DNA of 64,000 nt, taken from Combretum micranthum. Its lineage: Eukaryota; Streptophyta; Magnoliopsida; Myrtales; Combretaceae. Shown one piece after another: positions 11,668 to 23,668 of this stretch. The notes below the pieces were generated by a model that searched no databases, was not told where the DNA came from, and worked only from the letters and a program-made list of their open reading frames with translations. The stretch is from the NCBI GenBank assembly GCA_024138025.1, contig JAMXBD010001577.1, positions 275,526 through 339,525 on the forward strand, written 5' to 3'. Made by a program: the position numbers and the translations under genes. Positions within the stretch are counted from its first letter, which is position 1; each line of letters starts with the position of its first letter.

Positions 11668-12011
11668 GATCCACGTGTAGTTCTAAAACATATTAATGTA
11701 GATATTTCTATGTATTGCACTAAGAATAGATGTCATCTTCTGGATAGTAGTTAAAACCTTCTAGAGAATAATTTATAACTATTAGATTAAATCAATCTCT
11801 ATCATCCATTGAAGAGGAGAAGGCTTATAAATATGAAATCCTCCCTCATTTGTAATTAAGTTAGAAAAACTAAAAAATATACAAAGACTTCTCCATTTCT
11901 AAACATATTCTAATCTATTCTATCAATTTCTATAAATCACTTTCTAGTTCAATACTTTTTTATCCAATATCATCATTACATTTTCTATTCAATTTCATTC
12001 GAATACCATTA
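11668..12011 (+). repeat. 5' LTR (truncated) of copia element 1
   Basis: Aligns with 14610-14959 of the 3' LTR through ccttctagagaataattta, the cttataaata TATA-type region, and the AT-rich end. The first part of the LTR is absent. Confidence 0.85.
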
Positions 12012-12012
12012 G

Positions 12013-12025
12013 TGGTATCGAAGCC
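12013..12025 (+). promoter_or_regulatory. Primer-binding site of copia element 1
   Basis: tggtatcgaagcc directly after the LTR resembles the usual plant copia site complementary to initiator methionine tRNA (tggtatcagagc). Confidence 0.7.
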
Positions 12026-12239
12026 TCATCCAATCATCCACTAGGCATATTGCATCAAATATTACATCAAAAAACCAAATTCCACTAGCGATATTTTCTA
12101 AGGAAAACTATGATTATTGGTCTATTAAAATGAGAGCCTACTTTTCATCACAAGGTTTATGGGACATCATAGAAAGTGGTGTTACCATACCTGAAAATAC
12201 TTTTACCCTATCAGAGATAGAATTGGAAGGCGTTTTATG

Positions 12240-12665
12240 ATATTTAGCTAGCACTGGCAAATCCAACTTTTCCAAGAATTAGGGGTACCAGTACAAAGCA
12301 GACATGATATATATTAAAGGAGGAGTTTCAGGGCAGTGAAAAGGTACATGTTGTGAAATTTCAATCACTTAGAAGGGACTTTGAAAATATTAGAATGAGA
12401 TATTCTAAGACCATAAAAGATTATTATACTAGAATTAATGACGTGGTTACTCAAATAAGAGCCTATGGAGAAATTATAACTGATAAAAGGGTAGTTGAAA
12501 AAATATTAATCATACTTGTAGAAAAATATGACTAAATTGTGACTACTATTTAGGAGACAAAAGATCTAGTTACCCTATCGATTATTGAATTGATTGGCTC
12601 TTTTGAAGCATATGAAAAGAGATTGAATAGGCATGATGACTTTGCACGGGAGAATACCTTTTAAT
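12240..12665 (+). pseudogene. Copia gag remnant
   Basis: The frame at 12353-12535 reads LRRDFENIRMR, then YYTRINDVVTQIRAYGE, the UBN2-type gag signature (canonical RREFELLKM...SVKEY..R...VVNQMR..GE). Gag would form the particle that packages the RNA. The flanking frame is interrupted by stops (for example after KYD), so no full gag can be made. Confidence 0.75.
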
Positions 12666-12944
12666 TCAAACTAAATTTTAGGTCTCAGAACTCCAAAATT
12701 GATGAAAGGAAAAATGAAGATAGAAGATTTAGAAATAAAGATAATGGAGGAGAAGGATGAAAGTACCCATCATGTCAATTTGCAATATGACAAATCACCA
12801 AGAAAAAGATTATAGGTTTAAAGGAAGGCGACAATGTCAAAATTATAAGAAATTCAACCATCTTACAAGAGATTATGACCTTAAGGAGAAATATTAAGCT
12901 AACTACATTGAAGAAAAGGATGATTACTGAGGAAAAAGGTGAGA

Positions 12945-13110
12945 CATAGTATTTACATAGCGGTTGTGGCAACCACATGACAAGTAATAAAAACATTTTT
13001 CAATACATAGACAATTTTGTCAAATCTAAAGTAAGGCTTAGCAATGGAAAGCTATTGTCTGTCGAAGGAAAAGACACCATTGTCATCGAGATAAAGAAAG
13101 GTATGCATCC
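12945..13110 (+). pseudogene. Copia protease remnant
   Basis: The translation reads YLHSGCGNHMTS, then VRLSNGKLL. In working copia proteases the first part is LDSGCSNHM, with the Asp as catalytic residue. Here the codon is CAT (His), so the aspartic protease is dead. A run of damaged sequence with Cys codons at about 12760-12900 precedes it, where the gag zinc knuckle would lie. Confidence 0.7.
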
Positions 13111-13289
13111 AATCAAAATGTCTTGCTCATACAAAGTTTAGAGAGAAATTTACTCCATATTAGATAGGTGATGGAAAGAGGATACTCTTTACTATTTAAA
13201 GAAAACTGTTGAACTATATATGATATTGCAAAAGTCAAGATGCAATAGCAAAGAAGTTTCCCCAGTCATATGAAGGTAGATTGAGAAGA

Positions 13290-14130
13290 GTCATTAATTT
13301 AGCACAAGAGACTTGGTCATCTCAACTTCGAAGGCTTGAAGATTCTATAACAAAAGAACATGAGGTCAAGTTTATCAGTCATATAAGAAGTCACAAATGC
13401 TTGTGAAGGCTACATGTTTGGGAAGTAACACCAAAAATCATTTCCTTCTAGTCAAGCATGGAGAACCAAAGCACAACTGGATCTCAAACACATAAACGTA
13501 TGTGGACCCATGAGAACACCTTCAATTGGGAATTGTAAGTATTTCACCCTCTTTATTAACGATTACATTAAGATGACATGGGTCTATTTCATGCGTGAAA
13601 GACCTAAAGTATTTGAAATTTTTAAGAAATTCAAGAGATTTGTTGAAAAACAAGGTGGATATAATATCAAAACAATAAAAAGTGATAGAGATAAAGAATA
13701 TATATCAAGGAAATCAACAAATTCTATGAAGATGAAGGAGTCAAAAATTAGCTTACAATTGGATATGCACCAGAACAAAACAATGTGTTAGAAATAAAGA
13801 ATCGCATAGTGATGGAGATGGCTAGATCCATGGTAGAAGAGAAGAAAATGCCAAAGATGTTCTTAGATGGAGTATTATACATAGCAATCTATCTACTCAA
13901 CAGATGTCTAACCAAAGTAGTGCAAGATAAAAACACCTATTGAAGCGTGGAAGCATTTGCTACATACATATTCTACCAATAAAGAGACATAAGTAAGAAA
14001 AGAGGACTGAAAAAGGAATTTTCCTCGGCTACCACACAATCTAAAGGATATAAGATATACAATCTCAAGACTAAGCAACTCATCATAAGTAGAGATGTAT
14101 GGTTTGATGAAAATGCAACTTGGAATTGGG
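13290..14130 (+). pseudogene. Copia integrase remnant
   Basis: A zinc-binding N-terminal region with GHLNFEGLK is followed by the core: HINVCGPMRTPS, then FINDYIKMTWVYF, IKSDRDKEY, and later an EIKNR motif. The catalytic triad is partly visible: Asn replaces the first Asp before CGPM, while the second Asp (KSD) and the Glu (EIKNR) remain. The C-terminal ISRDVWFDENATWNW motif region is at about 14090-14130. Several stops and frameshifts occur. Confidence 0.8.
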
Positions 14131-14488
14131 ATGGAGAGAAAATAGAGAAGCAAAGTATAATAATGCCACAAATACAATCCTCTCCAAAATCAAATAACAT
14201 GAAGAGAGGACTTCTGACACATCAACTTGATCAAAAGAAAGAGAGTTATCTCAAGAATCACCACCTAGAAAGACAAAGCTTCTTACATATACATATATAT
14301 ATATAGGAAAGCTGCAATTTCTTAGTTGCAAAGATGAAAAGATTTAAGGCTGCAACCAATAGGGAAATCAGCATAAGTCATTGCAAGACAGAAGATCAAG
14401 TTGCAGGCATTTCACCAAGGCACTCCTATAAGTATAGTTCAAGATGTTATGAAACACACTTGGGGTTATGCTAAAGTGTATCAAGGAG

Positions 14489-14959
14489 TGTTAAAATTGA
14501 TCTACTTTGGTCCAAATGCAAGCCCAAGCCTAAGCCTAAGCCCAAGCCCAAGCCCAAGCTTTTTATAACTCCAATATTCTAAAATATGAATTAGGTGGAA
14601 TTTCTAGAATATATTAAGTAGAGTTCTAGAACATGTTAGTTTAGATATTTCTATATATTGTTCCAGAGAATGGATGTAATCTTCTAGATGATAGTTGAAA
14701 CCTTCTAGAGAATAATTTATAACCGTTGCATTGGACTAATCTCTACCATCTATTAAGGAGGAGAAGCCTTATAAATAGGTAGTCCTCCCTTATTTGTAAC
14801 CAAGTAAAAAAAAAAAAAAAGAAATATATAAATATTTCTCCATTTCCAAACATATTTTAATCTATTCTATCAATTTCTATAAAATGCTTTCTACTTCAAT
14901 ACTTTTTCTATCAAATATCATTCTTATATGTTCTATTCTATTTCAATCAAATACCATCA
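14489..14959 (+). repeat. 3' LTR of copia element 1
   Basis: Starts TGTTAAAATTG directly after a purine-rich tcaaggag tract and ends CCATCA, 471 bases. It contains an array of aagccc/aagcct hexamers at 14518-14559 in the part that the 5' LTR has lost. Confidence 0.8.
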
Positions 14960-17900
14960 TGTTGATTGTTATTCCTTATTTCACTATTCCATAGTTTCGA
15001 CTTTTATGATTCCACATCAATCAAAAGAAAATTCGTATAACGAGGAGGAAAAAAAAGGCAAACGAAAGGAAAGAATCACGTGCGAATGTTAATAGATTCT
15101 ACTGATGCATGGCTTTACATAGAAGCAAAGCAAATGCAACGCAAATAAAATTTTATAGAATAAATTACTAATAAAAGAAAAATGAAATAGACAATGAATT
15201 GTGGAAAGATTGCACGTACATCATTTAATTGGGATTAAAATGTAATGTGTTAATGGAATAAGAGTTCCACGGTTATGGTTTCCTGATTTTCAAAGGCTAT
15301 TAATTGGTTTCATATGGAAGTAGGATTAAAGTAGAAAATTGGCATTGTTGAATGGATTTCCTATGGGTAGTTATTGACCAATTAATAAATTATTGATGAG
15401 CACTATGGGACGCTGGATAAAGTAAGCAATTATATGATCATGTTGATGAGTGGTTGATGATACCAATTCATAAATAGAGTCGAGGTTGGTGGAGAGGGAG
15501 ATGATATAAATACCCAAAACAAAAAATAATTGGTATAGGAATGACGGAGAAGAAGCGGGGAAACATGGATAATAGTATTCATGGAGATTATGGTAGGGTA
15601 TAGAATTGAAGGAGAAAGAAAACAGAAAAACATATGGTGGAGAAGTACAAAAGAGTACTCCCAGAAACGATAAAGGATGAAAAAATTCTATTGATCGTCC
15701 TCTTCTTAGCAAAACCGGTCTTTTACGATTATTTTACAACTCAAATCTATTCTAACTATGATTGAATTCTTAATATTCTTTCCACATTAACATTTTATAA
15801 TCAATTGAATATCATTATAATGGACGAAATGGTCATGTGACGAGGCTGTAAAAATTCATTAGAGGGTTTCACAATTCAAGACACTATGATTATTGTAAAA
15901 AATTAAGAAAATTCGGAAAGATTATTCAAACTTCTATTATCCTATACTATTTTTAGTGAGACCGATCACATACAATTATTAAACAGTTCAAATGTATTCT
16001 AACCATAATCGAACCCTTAATATATATATATATATATATGTATATTACATTAATTTATAATTAATTTAATAGTAGCATTATGGAGGTCCCGTTGTGGGAT
16101 CGTAGAAGTTCCCTAACACTATAATATATTTCTAGTACAAAATACTGATTTTGGTAATTGCAAACTCATAACTTGCAATCAAGTATCATATAATTGGAAC
16201 CAAATAGCTGCTGAAAACTACTTGAAGAGACAAACTTTGTATTTTTAAGTTTTAGCAATTTAGTATCTATTAACTACATAAAAATAATAATAAGACTATT
16301 TATCAAATCAAAACCAAACTGCCAAATGCAGTGTTATCTCAGTATGATTCATGGTTGGATTGGTATGTCTGAATGCACCACAAAACCAAATTGCAAAATA
16401 CAAGGTTTTTTTTTTTTTTTTTTTTGTTAATCTATGTTTTGATTAGGAGGTATAAACTTTAAAGTTACAATCAATAAGTCAGAAATTTAAATATATTTTG
16501 CTATATTTTTATTACAAGCATGTATATTTTCACAGGAAAAACATACAAAAAAAAATAGACAAACAAGCCTATGCAATTGCTCGTATGCTGAACGGACCAT
16601 CTTTTCGCCTGCTTTTAATATTACTAGTATGGAAATGTCCAATGGAAGGTCAAATAAAGAATTCGCCGAGGCAAACGGAGCCGATAAATTTACAGGCCCC
16701 AGCATCGTAATTTCTTTTAATTATTTATTTTTGTGACTTCATATATACTACACTTTAAAAATATTTATTATTAAATTATTCTTGGTATCAATGAATTATC
16801 ATTTGAATTGTTTCTGCATGCCTTGATGTTTCTTTAATTCAATCAAGTATGCTAAATATTTTGTATGAGAAATTGATGAAACCTAATCACTAACTTGTTA
16901 TTGTTTCTTGAACATAATATGATTAAATAATTGGATTATTCTTATATTATGATTTTGTGTTTTAGGGCCCAAAACATAATATTATAGAATATGTGAATGT
17001 ACTGGAAGAGGATTTAGGTTCATTAAGGTTAGGACTTCATACGGTGTTCTTGTTAATTTTTTATTAAAGAAATCTAGGAAAAATTAATTAACACACCAGC
17101 CATTATAAATTGGGAGATAAATAATTGTAGTTTTGACTCCATGTTAATTTGATTAAATAAATTTAAGAAATTAATGTAGATTGTTGAAAAGACTTCTCGG
17201 ACGCAGAAGGAAATTAAACGCTTGAGCAAAAATATCCCATTTGTTAAATATAATATAATTTAGTTGAGATTATTAATTTATGGATTCCGTTTCCCTCCCA
17301 TGTTTTATTTGATTTAACTATGAAAGTTTTCTCTATGATATTTTTATTCGATTAATGTTAGTATTTAATTGGTTTTTTGCGTAGTTTTATTTTTTTAAAT
17401 TTCAACTATTTTGATAATAGTAGAATTAATACAGTTTATTTAGTTTAATCGTCATAAAAACAACAAACTTATATTCACTTCTATATTGCTGAATCGACCA
17501 ATAAACTTGCTAACTGTTCATTCATTTGAAATCTTTCTAAGTAATTTATTTGATCAATGTCTAAAATAAATAATTCATGAAAAGACTCTTGATTTGAAAA
17601 GTGAATTCATATAGTCTCTTAACAAAATGCTTCGTTTCGATATGCTGGTATATATGCTTACCATAAATAGTTTCCACTCTTTCTAAATAGATGAAACTTT
17701 GGCTTTCTTTAACAAACACCACCTCATATGAAAGTTACAATTCTATGGTCCCATACTTTTTTACTAACAAGATTGATCACACATCATAATTAAACAGATC
17801 AAATCTATTTCAATCATAATCAAACTCTTTATATTTTATTTACATTAATCTTTTATAAACAATTTAATACTAGCATTAAATACTAGCCTTATGGGTGGAT

Positions 17901-18949
17901 GTTCATGTCGTAAGACGATAGAAGTTCCTACAAATATAATATCTAGATCCCAACAAGTACTTCTAGTAATTCATTTCAAAAGCTTTTAACAGAATCTAAC
18001 GTTAACGTCTTTGCAAAGTTACTTTGTTGTGGTCAGTTTCAATTTTCATTTGAAAAAATAGCTTTTTAGACTTTCCACATCAAAGGATAATATAAGCAAC
18101 TATAGATAAAGAATCATATATATCAGTAAATTACACTAAAAGTATTAATGTTTGAGAGTAATTTTATTTAATGTATCAACGTTTGAAGTTGTTAAAAAGA
18201 GGAATAAACTTTTTACTAAGTGAATCAAATGAAGTATCAATGTTCCGCAAAATTCATTTAAAGTACCAATGTTTTGATTGGTTTTTATTTGATTTTCCTT
18301 AATTTTCATCAACAGTCAATCATGACTATCTTATTTGATTTATTTTGTGAAACGTTAATCCATCTTTCTAATCACTTAAAATGTGATAACTTAAATGAAT
18401 TTACTATCAAATGATTTCTTTTTTAACACTCAAAATGTTGATATATTAAATGAACATAGTACCAAACATTGATGCCTTTTTATATAATTTACCCTATATT
18501 TATGTATTAGAGATGTACTAAACTTTTACACAAGTATATTATTATATACTTGATTTATATGTAATGAGTCTTTAAATCTTGTTTCTATCATATTCTCCAT
18601 GCGTGCTTCTAAATTATCCATCCAACACTTAAAAGCAACTAGTTAACATATTGAAGTACTTTATTAAGAATTGGATAGTATATATACATATATAAGATGT
18701 TACATACATATACAATGGTTAGTTATGGGGAAAATTACAAAATATTACACATTTTTTAATGTTTCTACAAACTCATCATCTATGTTTTTCTTTTCAATAA
18801 ACACCTGTTTTATCATTATCGGTTAATGTAGATATGTTAGTTTCCAATTGGTTCATAATAATTAAAATATTAAAAACAATGTTACTAAAGATATCTAATT
18901 AAATAATTTAATAAAAAATTATAAACCAATGGAATATTTAAGGAAAAAA

Positions 18950-18973
18950 GAGAGAGAGAGAGAGAGAGAGAGA
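18950..18973. repeat. (GA)n microsatellite
   Basis: Twelve uninterrupted GA units. The related A2 position at about 47178-47194 has a shorter GA run. Confidence 0.95.
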
Positions 18974-19413
18974 AAGAAACTTGCAAAAATTAAAATCAAC
19001 CATTGAAAGTATTTAATTCCTACATGATGGTTTCTTCCAGACCACTACTGGAGTATGTTGATACACGAAGCACTGCCCTAGATTGTAAATGATGCTCTTT
19101 TCCACATAAACATATAAATTACTTCAACCGGGGGGGCATGTCAATTTGCTCCGACATGACAGGCTATACTGGAAAGGGGGCCATAATTGTAATTGGACCA
19201 GTTGCTTTGGGCACATAAAGCCCAAGACCCATTTGTTTGATCAATGCACCTTCCACACTTGCAGGCTGTACCATGAAATGGGCTTCGCCGGATTTGAACG
19301 TCCATCGTAGCATTTTAGAATCCGCACTGTCCCCTCTCCTCCCCTTCTCCTTTTTCTCCACTGTGCCCTCCCTCTCTCTCTCTCTCTCTGCAAATATATC
19401 ACGAAAACACACT

Positions 19414-19482
19414 ATGCAATTGCCCCCTCTTTCATTGACATCTCGATGTTCCCCTTCCAAAATTCAAAACCATCATCCATTG
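19414..19482 (+). CDS. Possible short first exon, transit-peptide-like (copy 1)
   Basis: An ATG follows a CT-rich leader and the codons read MQLPPLSLTSRCSPSKIQN, rich in Ser, Pro and basic residues as in plastid transit peptides, then a GTAATT donor at 483-488. A homologous stretch at 47816-47885 keeps both the ATG and the donor. No downstream exon of a plus-strand gene is recognisable here, because the sequence runs into a minus-strand PHYLLO remnant. It may be the displaced first exon of an unrelated gene or chance. Confidence 0.25.
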
Positions 19483-19904
19483 GTAATTAAACAATGTACG
19501 TGAACAATGGATGTAGCTACATAAATAAAGTACCATCCATTAATACTCTGATAATATGATGAGTTAATAGTAAATCAACAGGAGTACGCTATCCTACAGA
19601 AACGTCAGACCTCTCAGACGATGGAGTATATGATAAGCAGCATTGTTTTGAGTACATCTTTTCATCAATTAAGCATCATTTGGTGAACCACTGTTCAAGA
19701 AATGGAAGCATACAGTATGTTTGGAGTAGCTTAAACTCTGCAGAAGTAATGTGTTAATACAATGCTTTGTTGAATTCATGAAAATTAAGGAGAGAAGACG
19801 ATTTTTCCAAAAGCCAAATGGAGCATAGAAAGTAAGCAGGGAAACGACAATATGTTTACAGACACAACAAAGAGCCTGATGCAAATAATTATTGAAAATA
19901 TATA

Positions 19905-20170
19905 TATATATATATTATTGAAGGAGATCCTGAGGAAAATAAATGCTCTTTCCCTCGGAGGTTAAGCATTCTGCACTTAAGACCTTTTTCTCCAATTATA
20001 TCATACTTAGATACTTCCTTTATTGAGGATTTATCAATTACGACATGTTCATAAAGGTGGCATCTCTGAAGTGGCCTATTAGCTTCATTAGGAGATGCTT
20101 CTATGAAACCACTGTTTCTAGAACTGACAAATCTTCGGAGGTTCACTTGCCACATCTTCCTTAAGCGACT
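19905..20170 (-). pseudogene. PHYLLO: PHYLLO MenC-MenH linker exon (C1)
   Basis: The frame contains NSGFIEASPNEANRPLQRCH, then EHVVIDKSS, corresponding to the SGFVEAS...D region between the MenC and MenH domains. The matching part in the 29.6-29.9 kb copy reads NGFIEVSTGDANRPLQRC. The MenH domain does not follow in this copy. Confidence 0.65.
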
Positions 20171-20400
20171 GGCAGGTCTTAAGACCATGTGCTATGATTC
20201 CCTTCATTTTATTCTTCATTAATTTGTACAACTTTGCATGATGTAAATCAAGATAACAGGAGAACATCGCATATAAGGATAGACCTATTCCACTTTCAAA
20301 TATGGAGCTCACATCACAGCAGCCTTACTTCCTTGATGCTGAGCCCATCGAGCAATAGCAGCAGACTTTTCAAACCCACCAAGCACACTTGGTCTGATTA
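20118..20400 (-). pseudogene. PHYLLO: PHYLLO MenC C-terminal exons (C1)
   Basis: Codons give RPSVLGGFEKSAAIARWAQH, matching the OSBS motif KPSxxGGxExAxxIARWA. After SKAAVM there is a stop, and in the continuation FESGIGLSLYAMFSCYLDLH and AHGLKTCQSLKEDVAS match the family FESGLGLSAY and AHGLGTYRWLKEDV. The conserved Lys of KPS is Arg here. Confidence 0.8.
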
Positions 20401-20784
20401 TCTGGTGGACAAATGAATCAGATCAAATTACTGTTGAGAAAATTTCATAATAACTGATTGAAGCAGAAAACACCATAGCCACTCTTGATACAACTGAATG
20501 AACATGCATTATTCCGTGCTAAATGAGGTCCTTTTATGTCATTGTCATGGTAATTCAAAATCCAGAGCAGTGAAATTAAAACATAATCAAAGTGAACTTT
20601 GTTATGTTATACATGTAGATTCATGAAGTTTCAGTCATGTTCTTTCAAGTAACCCTTATTAAAAAGTATCAAAGTAAACTCATGCAGGTTGCATAATGGT
20701 AAACTCAATAAACTCATTCTAATAGAAAAAACATTCTGCAATAAAGAGAAGCTATTATCGAGCATCTCTTGAACTTTAATACCA

Positions 20785-21145
20785 CAATGTACTGCAGGTT
20801 GCACTTTCTAATGGAAGAGGCAAATTGATGGGCTTTTTCACTGGTCCAATTCCTATAGGCATCTGCACGGAGTTCCACTGGCTACCGATCTTCTTTAATA
20901 GTTCTAGTATTCTTGCACATCTTGAAGGGGATCCCCACTGTGGGCAACTCTGTAAGATCAACCAATTAACATCATCTACAATGAATAGTCAGATTATACT
21001 TTTCAAAAACTATAGGGAAAGCAGAGAAACATTTGCTGTAACAGTAACTGAAGTTTCACATTTACAGCACCAAAATCGCTCCTCAACAAGCTCTGCAGCA
21101 ACCCAAGCAACCTCATCTGTAATTAAGTATCTCCCATCAAGCTTG
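20785..21145 (-). pseudogene. PHYLLO: PHYLLO MenC (OSBS) exons, first part (C1)
   Basis: The upstream exon reads EVAWVAAELVEERFWCCKCE, aligning with EVAYVARKLVQEGF followed by the catalytic KLK motif of o-succinylbenzoate synthase. The KxK lysines are replaced (CCKCE). The next exon starts at 20949 after a cttacag acceptor. In one frame it gives VELRADAYRNWTSEKA, then IRKCNLQYI, matching the ELRADANxxW metal-binding motif, but the start of the exon is in another frame with a stop, so a frameshift has occurred. Confidence 0.7.
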
Positions 21146-21259
21146 CTACGTAAACAAAAGCAGAAAATATTAAATTACCAGCAATTTCATAGAAAGACAC
21201 TAAGGACCATGCCTGCTAGGTGCACTTGTTTGCAGCAGCAATTAACTAGAGTTCTATTG

Positions 21260-21765
21260 AGAACTGATCCTTCTTTTTTTTTTTTTTTTTTTTCTTTTCT
21301 TTTTGGCCAACAGAACTGATCCTGTTTATCGCTTGTATTAAGCACTGCCACAGAACAAAATTCACAGTACAGGCAACCTCAAACAGAAACACGAACATTG
21401 GTTATATGACCCATTATATGAAAAATTGATCCAAACATGAAGGGGCCTGTTCCTACCAAACAACTGGAGCACATTATTGTACTGAGCATTTGACTCAATT
21501 GTAAATGAAATGAACTTTCTTGGATTTAAACCTGCATAGCATGTTAGAATCTGGCCTCAACCGCTACAACTGCTTCTCAAGGTTAACAATGAGATTTAAC
21601 TTAAATTGTTGGGAAAGACTTAGTTAAAGAGTTATTCTTACTACATCTCCCTCGGATAAACATCTGAACTTGAAGCCAGATTACTTTCCAATTAGCCAGA
21701 TCAAAATACGAAAATTTCAGAAGCAATTGCTTGAACTTTAAGTATTTAAAATGAAATAAAGCTTA
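21260..21765. other. Intron-like sequence of PHYLLO copy C1
   Basis: Contains a long poly(T) run at 21273-21293 and no recognisable exon. The plus-strand 164-codon frame across 20825-21319 is a shadow of the MenC exons. Confidence 0.5.
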
Positions 21766-21766
21766 C

Positions 21767-21852
21767 CTTCTTGTTGCATCCAACTGCAAACCCAGCAGCG
21801 AGCTAACCAAACCATTTATGCTACTCTCTCCTCCATCTCCAGCAGCTTGTAT
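21767..21852 (-). pseudogene. PHYLLO: PHYLLO MenD exon (ThDP-binding region, C1)
   Basis: The acceptor is tttgcag and the donor AAG/GTAAGC. Codons read IQAAGDGGESSINGLVSSLL, aligning with the plant PHYLLO/MenD motif QVxGNRGASGIDGLLSS near the thiamine-diphosphate site. GNRGASG is changed to GDGGESS, so the catalytic site is degraded although the exon is still open and properly spliced in appearance. Confidence 0.7.
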
Positions 21853-23576
21853 CTGCAAACATGGTAGCTTAGAGTCTAACCAAACCATCTACATCACGAA
21901 TGACCATGCTGTTCCGAATTAGCAGAGCATGGTTCTTTGCAAGTTCATGATGAGTGATTGAAGCACAAAATAACACAGCCACTCTTGATACAATCGAATC
22001 AGCAAACATTATTCTGCGCATAATAAGATCCTATTATGTCACTACTAGCCAAAAGCCAGAGCAGCACAATCAAAACATACTTGACAAGAGAAAAAAGTAT
22101 CAAGATCAGTAAAATTTTATTAGGAAAGAGAGACAATAGATTTTATTTACAATTTTCACTGCTGAACGCACAGCATTATCATAAAACTTATGAAAGCTTG
22201 TAACAGCATTTTGCCCAAAAAAAAAAAGAGTGAGAAGAAGAAGAAGAAGACCCAATGTGCATAGATAAAAAAAAAAAAATGGTAAATTGCAAATCCGTCA
22301 CCTTATATTTGTTTCATGTGAACTTATCTAATATATTTAAAATTGAGTGTTTAGCCCTCGGATTTTTAAAAAAGTTGCTTCCAAGACACTGTGCATGATA
22401 AAACAGTAATAGGATTATTGATATAATAAAAAATACAAGGTAAAATGGTAATATAACAATCTAAATATATCCTCAATTTCAAAGGTATGGAACTAACCGT
22501 AACCGCACATGATGCAAATGTATAGAGAAAATTAGTATTGGTCCTTCAACCTTGGGAAAGATGGAAAATAGAGGGAAGCCATGGTCTTGCTTATATTTAA
22601 AACATATAAAAAAAAATGACCTAGCTTATTCCACACTTTCAGTGCAAATAACCAATTCAGTATATTTTTAACCTCTATTAAGGTGAAAATAGTAGAGGAA
22701 AGGAATACGGCATCATTTTCACATGCTATTTAATAAAGAAACATGGTATTTGTAAGAGGTGCAACTATCGGTGCAATATATTGCGCAATGCACATTGGAT
22801 TCTTAAGTAGAAAAGGAAAAGGATCAAATGTTAAGGAACTCCTTTATGATAAGCATGAAAAGAGCGAAATCACGTAAGTTTTTAGCCTTTTTTCCCTTCT
22901 GTTAGCTGCTCTTTACTACAGTCAAATATATTGCCCTCCTCCATGTCGTGCAAATGTTACATTAGATATTAAATGCTTATTCAATCTAAGTATAGCTACA
23001 GAAGCATACCATGGTTATAGAAATGGAATTGTTTTTTTGAATAATAGAGTAAAATTCGGATACTTTTATCTCAGGGACCCAGTCATGTTCAACCATATTA
23101 AAGCTTCCTAGACTAGATCCTATTTTAAAGGGGACTCCCCTATGATCTGTGGAGCATATGAGCTTGACTGGACAGCAAGAACAATGTTATCGGGCTTTTA
23201 TTTTAAACTGAATGATCCAGAACCCCACTAATGATGATGCCACAATCATTATACAATAGACATACTGTACCTGCGATAAAGATCTCTAAAAAGAAAGAAA
23301 TGCAGCTTCGAATGTGCAACAAGGAGATTCATTCTGTACTATCATTGTTGCTAAATAGAAACATCCCCATGCTCATCTAGCTCATTATCATATAATTACA
23401 TCAACATCATAGGCAGTATGCTTATAATTAAAGATGGACACGCATTATTCTGACAGCACTGATTTCATTTAACCAAAAGGACAAAGGTCAATGAAACAGA
23501 AATCGAAGGAATAATTTGACATAACTGATTCTGTCAGCAGGTAAAGTTACATGAGGAATGAAAAAGTAACACATAC
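21853..23576. other. Intron-like PHYLLO sequence shared with C2
   Basis: From 22240 on this aligns closely with 51715-53060. I could not identify the MenD N-terminal exons that should lie here; they are present in diverged form at 31.2-31.6 kb in another copy. Confidence 0.5.
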
Positions 23577-23668
23577 CTGCCTGAAGTTCCATTGACAATG
23601 ATGCCACGTTGACGTTAACATTCAAGAAACCATAAGATTTTATTGGTGTTGAATCATTTGCAAGATAT
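23577..23668 (-). pseudogene. PHYLLO: PHYLLO MenF-type exon (C1)
   Basis: Read on the minus strand, a ctgcag acceptor precedes 92 bases and a GTATGT donor follows. The codons give YLANDSTPIKSYGFLNVNVN, matching the AYGFxxxN region of the N-terminal isochorismate-synthase-like part of PHYLLO. The frame and splice sites are intact in this exon. The same exon is at 53.1 kb and, duplicated, at 32.2 and 33.2 kb. Confidence 0.75.

Larger units (their letters stand above)
11668..14959 (+). mobile_element. Non-autonomous Ty1/copia retrotransposon, internally deleted
   Basis: Order on the plus strand: truncated 5' LTR, primer-binding site, gag, protease, integrase, a scrap of RNase H, then a full 3' LTR starting TGTTAAA and ending CCATCA. 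Reverse transcriptase and most of RNase H are missing: the junction lies around 14170-14330, after the SRDVWFDE-type motif that normally closes integrase. The remaining RNase H tail reads CKTEDQVAG. The reading frame is broken by many stops. Known defects in catalytic motifs include the protease (DSG is HSG) and the first integrase Asp (Asn here). The 5' LTR lacks about 120 bases at its start, so the target duplication cannot be checked. Homologous A2 and A3 blocks lack the element. Confidence 0.85.
11480..19580. repeat. Duplicated block A, copy 1 (interrupted by a copia element)
   Basis: Aligns with 38215-47985 (A2) and, at its start, with 63185-64000 (A3). Landmarks are catggtgcctttcgg, the ttgcacgtacatcat/ttgcaaatacatcat region, ttttagggcccaaaacataa at 16962, and the 3' end at 19190-19500. 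Relative to A2 this copy carries the copia insertion at 11.67-14.96 kb but lacks the 5.2-kb insertion of A2 and the MITE shared by A2 and A3. Apart from the copia element and a possible short exon at 19414, I see no coding sequence in it. Confidence 0.8.

Noticed and set aside
19164..19460. Minus-strand frame of 98 codons rich in Arg-Glu, repeated at 47563-47862
   Set aside because: The Arg-Glu run is the reverse translation of the CT-rich leader. The two copies do not keep the frame, while the plus strand keeps an ATG and a donor.
20825..21319. Longest plus-strand frame in the window, 164 codons
   Set aside because: It runs opposite the MenC exons of the PHYLLO pseudogene and through a poly(T) tract. 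The minus strand carries the recognisable ELRADA and EVAWVA motifs and splice sites.
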